This document shows positions 43,821 to 55,557 of a stretch of DNA of 64,000 nucleotides, piece after piece (within the stretch, counting starts at the first letter, position 1; the number at the start of each line of letters is the position of its first letter). The notes under the pieces are model-generated. The model was given only the letters and a program-made list of their open reading frames with translations, made no database searches and was not told the origin of the DNA. This stretch comes from Nageia nagi (Eukaryota; Pinophyta), in contig JBITNC010000001.1 in NCBI GenBank assembly GCA_050084985.1, forward strand, positions 8,990,001 through 9,054,000, given 5' to 3'. The position numbers were made by a program, and so were the translations under genes.

Positions 43821-44825
43821 TGCCATCAGATTCACTGCAAAGGCAATATCAGGACGAGAGATAGTCAGATACAGAAGACTACCAATCAATTGTCTATAAG
43901 TTGTAGCATCAGCCAACTGAGAATCTGAGCTCAGTGATACAACGATTCTAGGAGAAATAGGTATTGCAGTATATTTACACTCCTCCATTCCAAACTTTTG
44001 CAAGATGTCTGATATATACTTAGATTGACTAAGATAAGTACAATCTTTGTGTTGGTATACTTGCATCCCAAGATAGTAATGCAATAGACCTAGATCAGTC
44101 ATTTCAAATGTTGCCTTGAGTTTGGAGATGCACTCTTGGATGATTTCAATATTATTGCCTGTTATGAGAAGATCATCCACATAAAGGAGAATTATGACCA
44201 CGTCTTTTCCTTGATTGAGTACATATAGATCTGAATCTGAGAAGCATTTGGAAAAACCAATATTTGCAAAGAATCCTGAAATTTTCTTTTACCATGCTCT
44301 AGGTGCTTGCTTAAGTCCATACAAAGACTTCTTTAGCTTACACACAAGAGACTCTTTTCCTTCTGGAATAAATCCTTCTGGTTGATTCATGTAGATTTCA
44401 ACATCCAAGTCACCATTGAGAAATGCACTTTTGACATCAAGTTGAAAAGCTTTCCATCCTTGAGCTGCAGCAAGAGTAAGGATTATTCTGATAGTAGGCA
44501 TCTTGGCCACAGGAGCAAAGGTTTCCTCATAATCAATACCATATTTTTGAGTGAATCCTTTGGCCACTAACCTTGCTTTGTACTTTTCAATTTTTCCATC
44601 AGAATTGTACTTGACCTTATATATCCATTTATTGCCAATCACATTTTTCGCATTGGGATAAGGAACCAAATCCCAAGTTTCATTTTTCATGAGTGCCTCA
44701 TACTCAACTTTCATAGCTTCCATCCAACACTCTTGCTTGGAAGCTTCTTTGAAGGTTGATGGCTCATGTGTATTATCAATTTTGGCAAATAAAGAGTTAT
44801 TCAAGGTCATACTCCTTATAATTCT
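43818..44825 (-). pseudogene. Element A reverse transcriptase
   Basis: Reads [80 protein letters not shown] and [15 protein letters not shown], then a TAA at 44289 in place of Tyr, then LLYVDDLLITGNN with the catalytic YVDD, and [20 protein letters not shown]. The frame is the same before and after the stop. A full-length domain apart from that nonsense change. Confidence 0.9.
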
Positions 44826-45624
44826 CTATGCTGGAGAATTTTGCTCTTGTGGTGACTTCTCTATAGGATCATCCAACCAGTTAGGTGTAGGCGAAGAATC
44901 ATCTGTATCAGACACCTCAGCATGAGAGGTCGTATCCTCAGAAAGTTCATTAAACTTAACATCCCTAGAAACAAGGACTATTTTATGGGATGAAGAGTAG
45001 AGCCTGTAACCTCTATGCTGATTATCATACCCCACAAAGATGCATTTTTCTGATCATTTATCTAGCTTCTTTCTTTTCTCTGAGGTAATGAAGGCAAATG
45101 CATCACAACCGAAGATCCTGAAGTGTGAGAGGTTAGGTTTCTTTCCTGTCCATGCTTCATATGGAGTTTTACCTTCAACTACCTTAGTAGGACACCTATT
45201 TAGGGTGTGAATAGCAGTGTGAACATCTTCTCCCCATAAGAAACTAGGAAGGTTACCCAACATGCATCTTGCCATTTCCATAATGGTGCGATTCTTCCTT
45301 TCAGCAACTCCATTTTGCTGAGGGGTGTAAGGGATTGTGAATTGTTGCTTAATCCCATGTTTAACACAATAGTCGTTAAACTCATTGCTATTATATTCAC
45401 CCCCATTATCAGATCTTAGCATCTTGATCTTAAAATCAGTTTGATTTTCAACAAGTGCCTTGAAGTCTCTAAACCTATCAAAAGTTTGATCCTTGTGCTC
45501 AAGTAGATAACCAAATGTCATCCTACTGAAGTCATTAATGAAGGTCAGAACATAAGAAGCTCCACCTAGTGACTTAGTCTAAAAAGGACCCATCAAATCT
45601 GAATGCACAAGCTAAAGAGGATGA
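44826..45624 (-). pseudogene. Element A integrase
   Basis: Core blocks: LVHSDLMGPF near 45600, FINDFSRMTFGYLLEHKDQT, KIKMLRSDNGGEYNSNEFND and TIPYTPQQNGVAERKNRTIM, giving D, D and E of the catalytic triad. The C-terminal part reads TPYEAWTGKKPNLSHFRIFG, then CIFVGYDNQHRGYRLY. In-frame stops are TAG at 45612 and 45589 and TGA at 45054 and TAG at 44826; three of the four suit a C-to-T change of a Gln or Arg codon. No frameshift occurs. Confidence 0.9.
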
Positions 45625-47138
45625 GTAGCCCGAGTTGCCTTATCTTTTTCAAACTTTTGCCTATTCATCTTTCCTAGAATGCACCTTTCACAAAGACCAA
45701 TTGTGGGTGAAATATTAGGTAAACCTTCCACAAGTGCTTGAGTTTTCATATCTTGAATACTCTTGTGGTTAAGGTGTCCTAATCGTTGATGCCAAAGATT
45801 ACCTTTTGAACAAACATTTGCAGCAAGACAAATCTTTGAAGGTACTTGATCCATAATATAAAGGTCATCCTTTACTGATCCTTTCATCAAGGTGGCAAGT
45901 CCTTTCTTAACACACCAGGAGTGTGAGGTAAACTCAAATGAGCATCCTTTCCTTGTAATCTGAATCATAGAGATGAGATTCATCCTTAGTTTAGGTACAT
46001 AAAAGACATTATCAAGAGTCTTTCCATGAATCTTCACACTCTCTATTCCGTGAACATCAAGGATTATATTATCACCTATCACAACTACATCCTTTTTGTA
46101 CTTATGAAAGTTTTCAAACTTATCCTTTTCATAACACATGTGATTAGTGCATCCTGAATCAACAATCAAATCATTTGAAATAGTTTGAGTCATTGAGTAG
46201 TAGGCAACAGTAACAGTATGCTTGTTCTTCTTTCTATTATTGAAATTTCTCACATTTGCATTTCCCTTACCTTTTTGAGCAAATTTCTTTTTGCGACAAT
46301 CATACTCTTTGTGCCCAAAGATACCACAAAAGTTACAATTTCCATCAAACTTTTCCTGAGGTGTTGGATTGCTTGATCCAGCTTTGTCATTCCTTTGCCT
46401 GTAGTTTCCATGATTATTGTTGCCCTTTTTATCATACTTCCTGAAGGTAGATGAGGACTTGTTATCTTTGAATTTGTAATGTTTGAACTTTTTCTTGAAA
46501 GGAGTTTTGGTTGCTCCTAGAGCAATGCTATTGTCCTTTGGAGAAAGGTTCAACATTTTCTTGTTCAAAGTTTCCTCATGCTTCAGAAGGAGTCTAGAAA
46601 GGTTATCAAGTGAAATGACATCTTCTTCATCATCGAGCCTTATTTCCATAACCGTGATAAAGTTGCTAAACTTTGTAGTAAGACTTTGAAGAATGATGAA
46701 GACCATGAACTCATCATTGATCCAGCTGCACCCACAACCAACCAATTGTGTCCTGAGGTCAATGATTTTGTTTAAGTAGATGGAGGCACTTTCATCTTCA
46801 CTTTGTCAATACTGCAACAACTTTTGTAGAATGGTAAACCTCCTTGAAAACTTGGACCCAAGGTAAATTTTCTTTAGCCTATCCCAAGCTTCCTTTGCTG
46901 AAGTTGATGAAGAGATCATGAGAAGGACATCATCTGAAACTGCACGATAAATCATTGAAGTTGCTAACTCATTCTTTGAGTTGTATACTTCAAAAGCCTT
47001 CTCATCGGTAGGAGCAACCAAGTCTTCACTAACTGTCTGCCATAGCTTCCTTGCTTGTAACTCAGCTTTCATACGAGGTTCCCATATTCCAAAGTTGGAA
47101 CCGTCGAGTATATGCTTGGGAACAAAGGTTTCAACCAT
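45612..47138 (-). pseudogene. Element A gag and protease
   Basis: The gag begins MVETFVPKHILDGSNFGIWE at 47138 and keeps capsid blocks (AKEAWDRLKKIYLGSKFSRR), with one TGA at 46806. The CCHC knuckle is CNFCGIFGHKEYDC (near 46320). The protease site is LIVDSGCTNHMCYEKDKFEN (near 46160) with an intact D-S-G. The GAG-pre-integrase zinc region NLWHQRLGHLNHKSIQDM and LCERCILGKMNRQKF (near 45790-45660) completes this part. Gag, protease, integrase, RT and RNase H all share one frame from 47138 to 43281, 1286 codons. Confidence 0.9.
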
Positions 47139-47634
47139 TGCTACAAAAAAGAGTAAATATGCAATAAGAATGCAAACTTTTTACAATTTTCCATCTATAC
47201 ATATAAAACATCTAATAAGCAAATATGTCCCATATGTGCAAACTTATTAACCATGATCCATAGAAGGATAAAGTTGGGGTTGTTTTCTTATATAGAATTA
47301 GGCCTTCACCTGGATGCCCGCAAGGTGGAGCCCAGGTACTACCAGTCCTCAACCAGTTCACCTTGGTCAGTAATATACTCTCACTAGGAGAAGTACTAAC
47401 TATTTTCCAAGGATCCGACGTATCTTGGACCAACCATTTTAATTATCTTGATTAAGGTTTTTAGTTTTCCTCCTAGGTTATCAGGATAATCCCTGAATGG
47501 ACGTGCGGACATGTGGTATCACTACACACATGCCTATCCACCTAATAGAGTTATGTCCAATCCAACAGAGGTCTTAGGGGCAATTAAGACAGACTTACCA
47601 CCACTTGGTTCTTTGGACTAAAAAGGCTCCAGTC
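47139..47634 (-). other. Element A leader, gag-proximal part
   Basis: Noncoding sequence between the gag start and the insertion site of element B. No repeat. It joins 58110-60213 once B and one copy of TGCCT are removed. Confidence 0.7.
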
Positions 47635-47639
47635 TGCCT

Positions 47640-50186
47640 TGTTGGACTTCGAGTGACACTGAGAGGGGGGGTGAATCAGTGTATATAAAAATGATCAATT
47701 TAACCTTCTTAAATAAAGATAGATTAAAAGCTAGAGAAACATGAGCAAGCACACCAGTACATCACATAACACCAGATGGAACGAGGTTCACCAGATTGGC
47801 TACATCCTCGAAAATGACTGCTTGGACACCAATCCAAATCCAACCATTAAAGAAAGCTTACAGATTCACAGCACCAACTGTGAAGGGTAGCACCAACTAC
47901 CACTTTGAGAAATAGCAGCACCTACTGCTTGGAGCACCAACTCCAGCTCTCAAGCACCCACTTGAGACAACATTCAAAAAGGATGAAAGAATATAGTTCT
48001 AGAAGACCTTCAATGGTCTAGCTCTAATGCTCACTGTTCATTCTCTTCACACAGCTCCAAAGTAACACAGTTAAACAATCACTATACTCTCTGCATATTC
48101 ATTTGCTCACTTCACCTTCTCTGGATACTCCCCACTTCCACGCTATTCCATCCTCTCACAGACCTCTACTCGCACATCTCATCACTCTCACTTGCCTCCA
48201 CTCTGGCCCTTCACTTTACACTCTTCTCTCTTTGCTCACACTTCTCAATCATCAATTCATATTTTACTTTCATTCACAAGAAAAATGTTATGCATCAAGA
48301 AAAACCCCCAAGAAACTGTTCCTATCATGACATGTTATCAAAAACAAACTAAAAAGGAATCCTTGTTTGTAACTGCTCCTGCACCAAAGGGAGTTCACTA
48401 TCTGAGTCTGCAACTGCTGTAACTGACGAATGCTCCTATTGCTCAAATAAATTTGTTCAAACACGTATAGCTCTTCCTCCACTGATTTTGGAGATTTGAC
48501 AGTATCTAATTATTTCTGATAATCCTGGACTCTTTTCTTCTTCATAATGATATTTCTGATAATCCTGGACTCTTTTCTTCTTCATAATGATATTTCTGAT
48601 AATCCCGAACTCTTTTCTTCTTCATAATGGTATTTCTGATAATTTTGAACTCTTTATTGTATACACCATGATGTCATCATCTCCGGACTCCGGAAGTAGA
48701 GTAAAACTAGCTTACCAGATATTTATTGTATACACCATGATGTCATCATCTTCGAACTCCGAAAGTAGAGTAAAATGCTTCTCGCATGATGTCATCATCT
48801 CCGGACTCTTATCTCCACACTTTTATCTCTGGACTTTTATCACCGCACTTTTATCTTCGCACTTTTGTCTTCGAACTTTTATCTCCGGACTTTTATCACC
48901 GCACTTTTATCTTCGCACTTTTGTCTCCAGACTTTTATCTTCGGACTTTTATCACCGCACTTTTATCTTTGCACTTTTGTCTTCGGACTTTTATCTCCGG
49001 ACTTTTATCACTGCACTTTTATCTTCGCACTTTTGTCTCCATACTTTTATCTCCGGACTTTTATCATCGCATTTTTATCTTCGCACTTCTATCTTCGGAC
49101 TTTTATCTCCGGACTTTTATCTCTGGACTTTTATCTCCGAACTTTTATCATCGCACTTTTATCTTTGCACTTTTATCTCCGGACTTTTATCTCCGAACTT
49201 TTATCACCGCACTTTTATCTTCGCACTTTTGTCTCCGAACTTTTATTTCCGCACTTTTATCTCCAGACTTTTATCTCTGAACTTTTATCTCCGCACTTTT
49301 ATCTCCGGACTTTTATCTCCGCACTTTTATTTCCGCACTTTTATCTCTGCACTTTTATCTCCGGACTTTTATTTCCGCACTTTTATCTCCGAACTTTTAT
49401 CTCCGGACTTTTATCTCCGCACTTTTATCTCCGCACTTTTATCTTCGCACTTTTATTTCCGCACTTTTATCTCCGAACTTTTATTTCCGCACTTTTATCT
49501 CCAAACTTTTATCTCCGGACTTTTATCTCCGCACTTTTGTCTCTGCACTTTTATCTCTGCACTTTTATTTCTGCACTTTTATCTCCAGACTTTTATCTTC
49601 GGACTTTTATTTCCGCACTTTTATCTTCGAACTTTTATCTCCAGACTTTTCAACACCAACTGCTGATGTCATCTTCTCTGAACTCCAAAAGTAGAGTAAA
49701 ATGCTTCCTGCATGATGTCATCATCTCTGGACTTCAGAAAAGAGTTTCAATGTATCTGCGTGGCCTTCTAGACTTTTCAACACCAACTGCTGACATCATC
49801 TTCATATTTCTGGAATGCTATACTTTCAGAATACTTAATTAACTGGTTTCGGCTCTTTTAATCACCCCTTGCTGACCTCATCACTTCCGAGATCTGGTTT
49901 TGGATTAAGACCCGAAATCGCTGATGTCATCTTCATATTTCCAGAATGCTCTACTTCCAGAATACTTAATTAACTGGTTCTGGCTCCTCAATCACTCTTT
50001 GCTGACCTCACCTTCTCCAGAACCCAGATTTTTCCACAACTCTCACCTTTTCTGGAACCTGGATTTTTCCACAACTAAGCTTTATCATTTCATTCTGGAA
50101 GCCTGCTTATTTGCTCTAGAAAAACTTGCACGAAGACACAGCCAAAAACACATGTTGACAACAATGACAATCACACATGCACAACA
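47640..50186 (-). repeat. 3' LTR of element B
   Basis: 2547 bp, of which about a third (48801-49650) is a 14-bp tandem array. Flanking the array are short direct repeats: tatttctgataatcc(t/c)g units repeated near 48510-48610 and atgatgtcatcatctcc units at 48670-48800. Hand alignment of the first 485 bp against the other LTR gives 22 substitutions (17 transitions) and one indel, about 4.5%. Confidence 0.95.
48801..49650. repeat. 14-bp tandem array in the left LTR of B
   Basis: About 60 copies of acttttatctccgg and its variants (…cgc, …cga, …ttcg, gtctc). Because 14 is not a multiple of 3 and the unit has no stop in any plus-strand phase, all three plus frames stay open (48587-49666, 48786-49280, 48865-49842) and encode the same 14-residue motif, such as FYLRTFISGLLSPH. 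These are not protein genes. Confidence 0.95.
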
Positions 50187-50200
50187 ATCTCCCCCATTGG
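50187..50200 (-). other. Polypurine tract of element B
   Basis: The minus strand reads ccaatgggggagat directly before the 3' LTR. Confidence 0.85.
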
Positions 50201-50418
50201 AATTGTTGGCAACACCACTTGATCAGACACCAGCATCAGAACTTTTCTCTCCCCCTTTGTCAACAATAACAAAGGGCATTTACAGACTCCCCCTGAGTCC
50301 ATACATTACATTCTCAAGAAATCAGTAGTATTCATACAAGAACAAGATACACAAAAGCAATACAGGAAGGAAAAACAAAATTAAACACTCCCCCTGAGAA
50401 TGTGACATCCAGAACTAG

Positions 50419-53400
50419 CTAATGCTTGGGAAGGACAACAACTCCTAGCTTGTTTCGAAGATTTTCGAAGACGTCTTTGGGTAAAGGCTTTGTAAAGATG
50501 TCTGCTACTTGCTCTGTGGTTGGAACGAAATCTAATTGTACTTCTCCTTGTGCCACTCTTTCTTTTAGAAAGTGATATCTGATTGCAATATGCTTTGTTC
50601 GTGAGTGCATAACAGGATTTTTTGATATATTGATTGCACTTGTGTTATCACAAAGAACTGATATGGGCTCGTTAATCTCTATACCAAAATCTTTTAGCAT
50701 CTGCTTCATCCATAGAATCTGTGTGCAGCAAGAAGTTGCTGCTATATACTTTGCTTCTGCTATAGATAGGGATACTGAGTCTTGCTTTTTACTGTGCCAG
50801 CTAACAAGATTATTACCCAAATAAAATGCTCCTCCACTGGTGCTCTTCCTATCATCCATGCATCCTGCCCAATCTGCATCTGAAAAGGCACTAAGTGTAA
50901 GGTCCTTTCCTCTAGGATACCATAAACCATATTCTACTGTACCTTTGAGATATCTAAATATTCTTTTTACTGCAGTAACATGTGTTTCTTTGGGATTTGC
51001 TTGAAATCGAGCAACCATACATACTGCTTGAAGAATATCCGGTCTAGTAGCTGTCAAATATAATAAACTTCCAATCATTGACCTATATTGTGTTTGATCT
51101 ACTGTTGGTGCTTTATCATCCTTGCTTAATTTGCAGTCTGTTGTCATAGGGGTGCTCACAGGTTTACAGTCTTCCATGGTAAACTTCTTCAGCATCTCCT
51201 TAACATACTTGGTTTGAGAAATGAACATGCCATTTTTTAACTGATTGATTTGTAAACCAAGAAAAAATGCAAGCTCACCTATCATAGACATCTCGAATTC
51301 TGTTTGCATGTTGTTAGCAAGATTTTTACATAGCTCATTCTTGCTTCCTCCAAAAATTATATCATCTACATAGACAACAACAATTAGCTGATTTTCCTTT
51401 TCTGATTTAATGTATAAATTGCTATCCACCATTCCTTTTCTAAAGCCTTGCTGCTGAAGATATGTATCAAGTCTAGAGTACCATGCTCGAGGTGCCTGTT
51501 TTAAACCATACAGAGCCTTCTTTAGTTTGCATACCAGATTAGGATTCTCTCCCAATTGGAAACCATCTGGCTGTTCAATATAAACTTCTTCCTCAATTTT
51601 GCCATTTAGAAAAGCTGATTTTACATCCATTTGATAAACTGTGAAGTCTTTATACACTGCAAAAGCTAAAAACATGCGAATAGCTTCTAATCTGGCCATA
51701 GGTGCAAATGTTTCTTCAAAATCAATTCCTTCAACTTGAGCATATCCCTTGCAGACAAGTCTAGCTTTATTTTGAACCACTATCCCATCTTCATTCAACT
51801 TATTGCGAAAAACCCATTTTGTGCCAATCACATTTTTGTTGGTTGGTCTAGGAACGAGTTCCCATGTTTCATTCTTTTCAATTTGAGTGAGTTCTTCCTC
51901 CATTACTTTCATCCAGCTTTTATCTTGGCTAGCTTCTGATACATTTTTAGGCTCTATATTGGATAGGAGAGAATAGGTGCTTGAAACCCCTCTGCGAGTT
52001 TGGATGCCTGTATGAAACTCACCGATGATTTGCTTTTGTGGATGATCCTTATGCCATCTTTTTGGTGGAGTTTTTGAATTTTCATCTTCTTCTGCCTCAC
52101 TTTCTGAAACACTGTTTGGGTTACTTGGCAAATTTGAATCTTCTGGTTTCTTTACTTGTGATTGTTGTACAGGAGGCTTAGATTTGTTTTTATTCTTTTT
52201 GTCTTCTTCAATTGAATCTTGATAGGCAGAAAGATCATCATCATCATTTCTCTTGGGAAGATCTCTTTGCTCATCAACACGAACATCAGCACTATCAACG
52301 ATTGTTTTTGTCCTTTTATTGTAACACCTGTATGCTTTGCTCTTCGAAGAGTAACCAAGAAAGATGCCTTCATCAGATCTATCCTCAAACTTTCCTAAAT
52401 TTTCTTCTATTCTCTTGATATAGCATTTACTGCCAAAGATTTTGAAGTGCCTCACTATAGCTTTTCTTCCAAACCATAATTCATATGGTGTTCTGTCCTC
52501 ATGTGGTCGCATCATACATCTATTTTGAATATGCACTGCAGTATGCACTGCTTCTTTCCAGAACCTATCAGCAACCTTGCTTTCTATCAGCATGGTTCGA
52601 GCCATTTCTTGTACTGCTCTATTTTTTCTTTCGACTACTCCATTTTGTTGTGGAGTTCTTGCTGCAGAGAATTGTCTTTTAATTCTGTGTTGTATGCAAA
52701 ACTCAGAAAACTCATCAGAAGTGAACTCACCTCCTCTGTCTGAGCGAAGACATTTAATTCTCCTCTCCATCTGATTTTCTACTTGATTTTTAAATGCTTT
52801 GAACATTTCAAACGCTTCAGATTTATGTTTCAAAAATTGCACCCAAGTCATTCTTGAATAATCATCTATGAACAGAATAAAATACTTATCTCCATTGACG
52901 CTTTGTGTTCGCATTGGTCCGCATAGGTCGGTGTGTATGATTTCCAATGGTCTGCTGATGTGATATTCTTTCACTTTGAACTTTGCTCGAGTTTGCTTTC
53001 CCCTTTGGCATGAATCACAAATATTATTTGCTGGTTTGCTGATACTGGGCATATCTCTTACTGCTCCTTTTGAGCAAATGTTCATCAAGTTTTTAAAATA
53101 GATGTGTCCCAATCTCTTATGCCATAGCCAATCATCACTCTCCTTGCCTAGAAGACATGATCCTTCTGAAATATCTGATAAGGTGTATAAATTGCCACAG
53201 GTTCTTGTACCAACTGCTACAAGTCTACCATAATTTGCCCTTCGGATCTCACAGCCATGCTTTTTGAAAATTACATCATGTCCTTTGTCACATATTTGAC
53301 TGATGCTCAACAAATTATGCTTCAGTCCCACAACAAATAATACCTCTTCAGATCTGATGTTTTCGTCATTTATTTTGACTGTCCCTTTGCTGATAATCTG

Positions 53401-53670
53401 TCTGCCATCATTGTTTCCAAATCTTACTGACCCACCTTCATATTCCTGTAGTTTTTGAAATTTCTTCTTATCACCTGTCATGTGACTTGAGCATCCGTTG
53501 TCTAATATCCATGGTGATGGTTTGTCTTGAGCTTTTAATGCTGTTTGAACGATTAAGGACTCTTTATCCTCTTGGAGTTTCTCCTTTTCTTTCCAGACTT
53601 GTTTTACTTTTATTTCAGCTTCTTGTTTTTTATTATTCTTTTCTACTTCCTGTGGATGACTGCTCTGAAA
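50419..53670 (-). CDS. Element B pol: protease, integrase, RT, RNase H (open frame)
   Basis: Uninterrupted from just after a TAG at 53671 to the stop at 50419; the first Met is at 53481. Protease site [14 protein letters not shown] near 53510, with D-N-G where most relatives have D-S/T-G. Then [18 protein letters not shown] and the CDSCQRGK zinc region; integrase core with [37 protein letters not shown] and [12 protein letters not shown] (D, D, E). RT has [56 protein letters not shown] and [12 protein letters not shown]. RNase H has [33 protein letters not shown] and [10 protein letters not shown]. Length and domain order are normal for copia. It shares its frame with the 3' half of gag, separated by two TAG codons at 53680 and 53671, so it would need readthrough or was once one polyprotein. 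Confidence 0.95.
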   Translation of the reverse strand, partial: FQSSHPQEVEKNNKKQEAEIKVKQVWKEKEKLQEDKESLIVQTALKAQDKPSPWILDNGCSSHMTGDKKKFQKLQEYEGGSVRFGNNDGRQIISKGTVKINDENIRSEEVLFVVGLKHNLLSISQICDKGHDVIFKKHGCEIRRANYGRLVAVGTRTCGNLYTLSDISEGSCLLGKESDDWLWHKRLGHIYFKNLMNICSKGAVRDMPSISKPANNICDSCQRGKQTRAKFKVKEYHISRPLEIIHTDLCGPMRTQSVNGDKYFILFIDDYSRMTWVQFLKHKSEAFEMFKAFKNQVENQMERRIKCLRSDRGGEFTSDEFSEFCIQHRIKRQFSAARTPQQNGVVERKNRAVQEMARTMLIESKVADRFWKEAVHTAVHIQNRCMMRPHEDRTPYELWFGRKAIVRHFKIFGSKCYIKRIEENLGKFEDRSDEGIFLGYSSKSKAYRCYNKRTKTIVDSADVRVDEQRDLPKRNDDDDLSAYQDSIEEDKKNKNKSKPPVQQSQVKKPEDSNLPSNPNSVSESEAEEDENSKTPPKRWHKDHPQKQIIGEFHTGIQTRRGVSSTYSLLSNIEPKNVSEASQDKSWMKVMEEELTQIEKNETWELVPRPTNKNVIGTKWVFRNKLNEDGIVVQNKARLVCKGYAQVEGIDFEETFAPMARLEAIRMFLAFAVYKDFTVYQMDVKSAFLNGKIEEEVYIEQPDGFQLGENPNLVCKLKKALYGLKQAPRAWYSRLDTYLQQQGFRKGMVDSNLYIKSEKENQLIVVVYVDDIIFGGSKNELCKNLANNMQTEFEMSMIGELAFFLGLQINQLKNGMFISQTKYVKEMLKKFTMEDCKPVSTPMTTDCKLSKDDKAPTVDQTQYRSMIGSLLYLTATRPDILQAVCMVARFQANPKETHVTAVKRIFRYLKGTVEYGLWYPRGKDLTLSAFSDADWAGCMDDRKSTSGGAFYLGNNLVSWHSKKQDSVSLSIAEAKYIAATSCCTQILWMKQMLKDFGIEINEPISVLCDNTSAINISKNPVMHSRTKHIAIRYHFLKERVAQGEVQLDFVPTTEQVADIFTKPLPKDVFENLRNKLGVVVLPKH

Positions 53671-53679
53671 CTATTTATT

Positions 53680-55493
53680 CTATCTTATGGAAGGAAATTG
53701 TCTCGATGGAAAGAACCTCATGCCATGATTATTTCTACAGAATCTGGCAATGTGTCCATATTCATGACAGTTGTAACACTCAACAGGATACTCCATTAGT
53801 GGGCCGAATGCATTCCTAGTAACAAATGTTCTTGGAGTGATATTATACTTACATTCAAAACTTTTGTGTCCATACGCATTACATTTGAAACAGTATCCAT
53901 TGAAGGGATGGATGTATCTGTTATATTGCTGAGTACTTCTTGGTCTTGCATAGGGTCTTCTTCTGGAATGCACTTGAGTGAAGCCATCATCCTCCAGTCC
54001 TAAGCTATCTTCCTTCTTCTTGGTTTCTTTTATGTTTTCCCTTTTTATGTCATTGGAAGATTGTCCTTGTTCATATCCCAGACCAGATTTATCAGAAAAC
54101 ATTCTTTGACTGTTAATGATTTCGCTGAGTTTAGTTGACCTTCCTTCTAGATATTCAAAAGAGCTGATTTTCTTGGTGACTTCCTCTAGTTGCATACGTA
54201 GCCCAGTTATTTCCTCTTCAAGCTTACTGCAATTTTTAACTTTCATAAGAAGCTATTCCTCCAAACTCTCATTTATCCTCTTAGATTCTTCCACTTCTAT
54301 TTTTAAGGTTTCTATAATATTACTTGCATCATCAAACCTTTTTGAGAGTTTCTTATTTTTCTTTACTTCTTTATTCAGTTCATTCAATGCTGTTATTAGT
54401 TCTTCTTCAAGATCAATCTCAATCTCACAGTCATTTTCTTCATCTGTCTCTTCCTTTTTATGTTCTTGGGCATTTTGATTATCTTCATTCAGTTTCTCTT
54501 CAAATGCCATAAATAATGCTTCATTGTATTCTTTTTCTGATTCATTACTGGAATCATCATCAGTGGAGCCTTTATTTCTAGATATGAAGCTCTGTCTATT
54601 TGACCTTCTATTTCGAGCATGAGATTTCATTTTGTGGTTTTTCTCAAGATATGATTCTTGATCATCTTTATCAATTTTTCTATATGGACGTTTTGAAATG
54701 AAATGACCAATACCACCACAGTTAAAACATTTAAACGGTAGCTTGCCTTGATATTTACCTGTTCCACTTTTTAGCTTTCTAACAAAATTTGCTTCTGCTC
54801 CATCAGATTGTTCCTCATCGTCAGAATCTATTTTGGCTTTGGTACTATTATTGGCTTTAAAACTGCCTCCTTTTCTGAATGTTTTGCTTTTCTGATCCTC
54901 ATTTCATAAGCAGTCAGTGATCCATGCATTTCATCCATGCTGAAAGTTTTCAAATCTTTTGCTTCTTCAATAGCAGACACCTTTGAATCAAAACGAGATG
55001 TGAGAGATCGTAGTACCTTTTTCATGATGACATGATCTTTGATTTCTTCCCCAAGACCTCTGATTGCATTAGTAATTTCATTTACTCTCAACATGTATGC
55101 TTCGATGGTTTCATCTTCATTCATCTTTAGAACTTCGAATTGAGCTCTATGAGTTTGGAGTTTTGCTTCCTTGACTTTATCATCTCCTTCATGAATGCTC
55201 TTCAACTTATTCCATATTTCTTTTGCTGATTTGCATGCCATAACTTTCACTAGTTCACTGTCCACAAGACCACACATTAAAGCATTTCTTGCTTTTGCAT
55301 CACATTCAAATGTCTTTCTTTCTACTTCATCTGATGGACCTGTAGGGGGAGGAGTGTAACCCCTTTTAACAGCATCCCAAGTACCAAAACCCAATGCACT
55401 GAGATAAGTCTTCATTCAAATTTTCCAGAAAGCATAATTGTTTCCATCAAAGAGAGGTGCCTTGTTAGATGAGAAACCTTCTCCGCTTGCCAT
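53680..55493 (-). pseudogene. Element B gag, SIRE-type, broken
   Basis: Start at 55493 (MASGEGFSSNKAPLFDGNNY). A TGA follows after WKI at about 55418, where the family has Arg. The capsid part is open to 54828 (KSAKEIWNKLKSIHEGDDKV, MLRVNEITNAIRGLGEEI). A first knuckle CFNCGGIGHF near 54730 has lost its last Cys. A frameshift lies between 54828 and 54630. Then an acidic coiled coil (54630-54150; LNELNKEVKKNKKLSKRFDD), a TAG at 54253, and two further knuckles, CFKCNAYGHKSFEC near 53890 and CYNCHEYGHIARFC near 53760. Long coiled-coil gags with additional knuckles are known in the SIRE lineage. Confidence 0.9.
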
Positions 55494-55542
55494 AGTGCCA
55501 CTACCAAGATCTCCTTAGCTGTTATAGCCTAAGTAGGAACTT

Positions 55543-55555
55543 GGCTCTGATACCA
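55543..55555 (-). other. Primer-binding site of element B
   Basis: Minus-strand TGGTATCAGAGCC, an exact match to the initiator tRNA-Met site, 2 bp inside the 5' LTR. Confidence 0.95.
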
Positions 55556-55557
55556 AT

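Noticed and set aside
48510-48620. CRISPR-like regularly spaced short repeats (tatttctgataatcc, then gactcttttcttcttcataatga)
   Set aside because: The units are contiguous tandem duplications without unique spacers, in a plant LTR.
48587-49842. Three long plus-strand open frames (up to 359 codons) in the left LTR of B, and the same at 56506-57613
   Set aside because: They are a 14-bp tandem repeat read in each phase; the peptide is a 14-residue period with no start context, and the region is an LTR.
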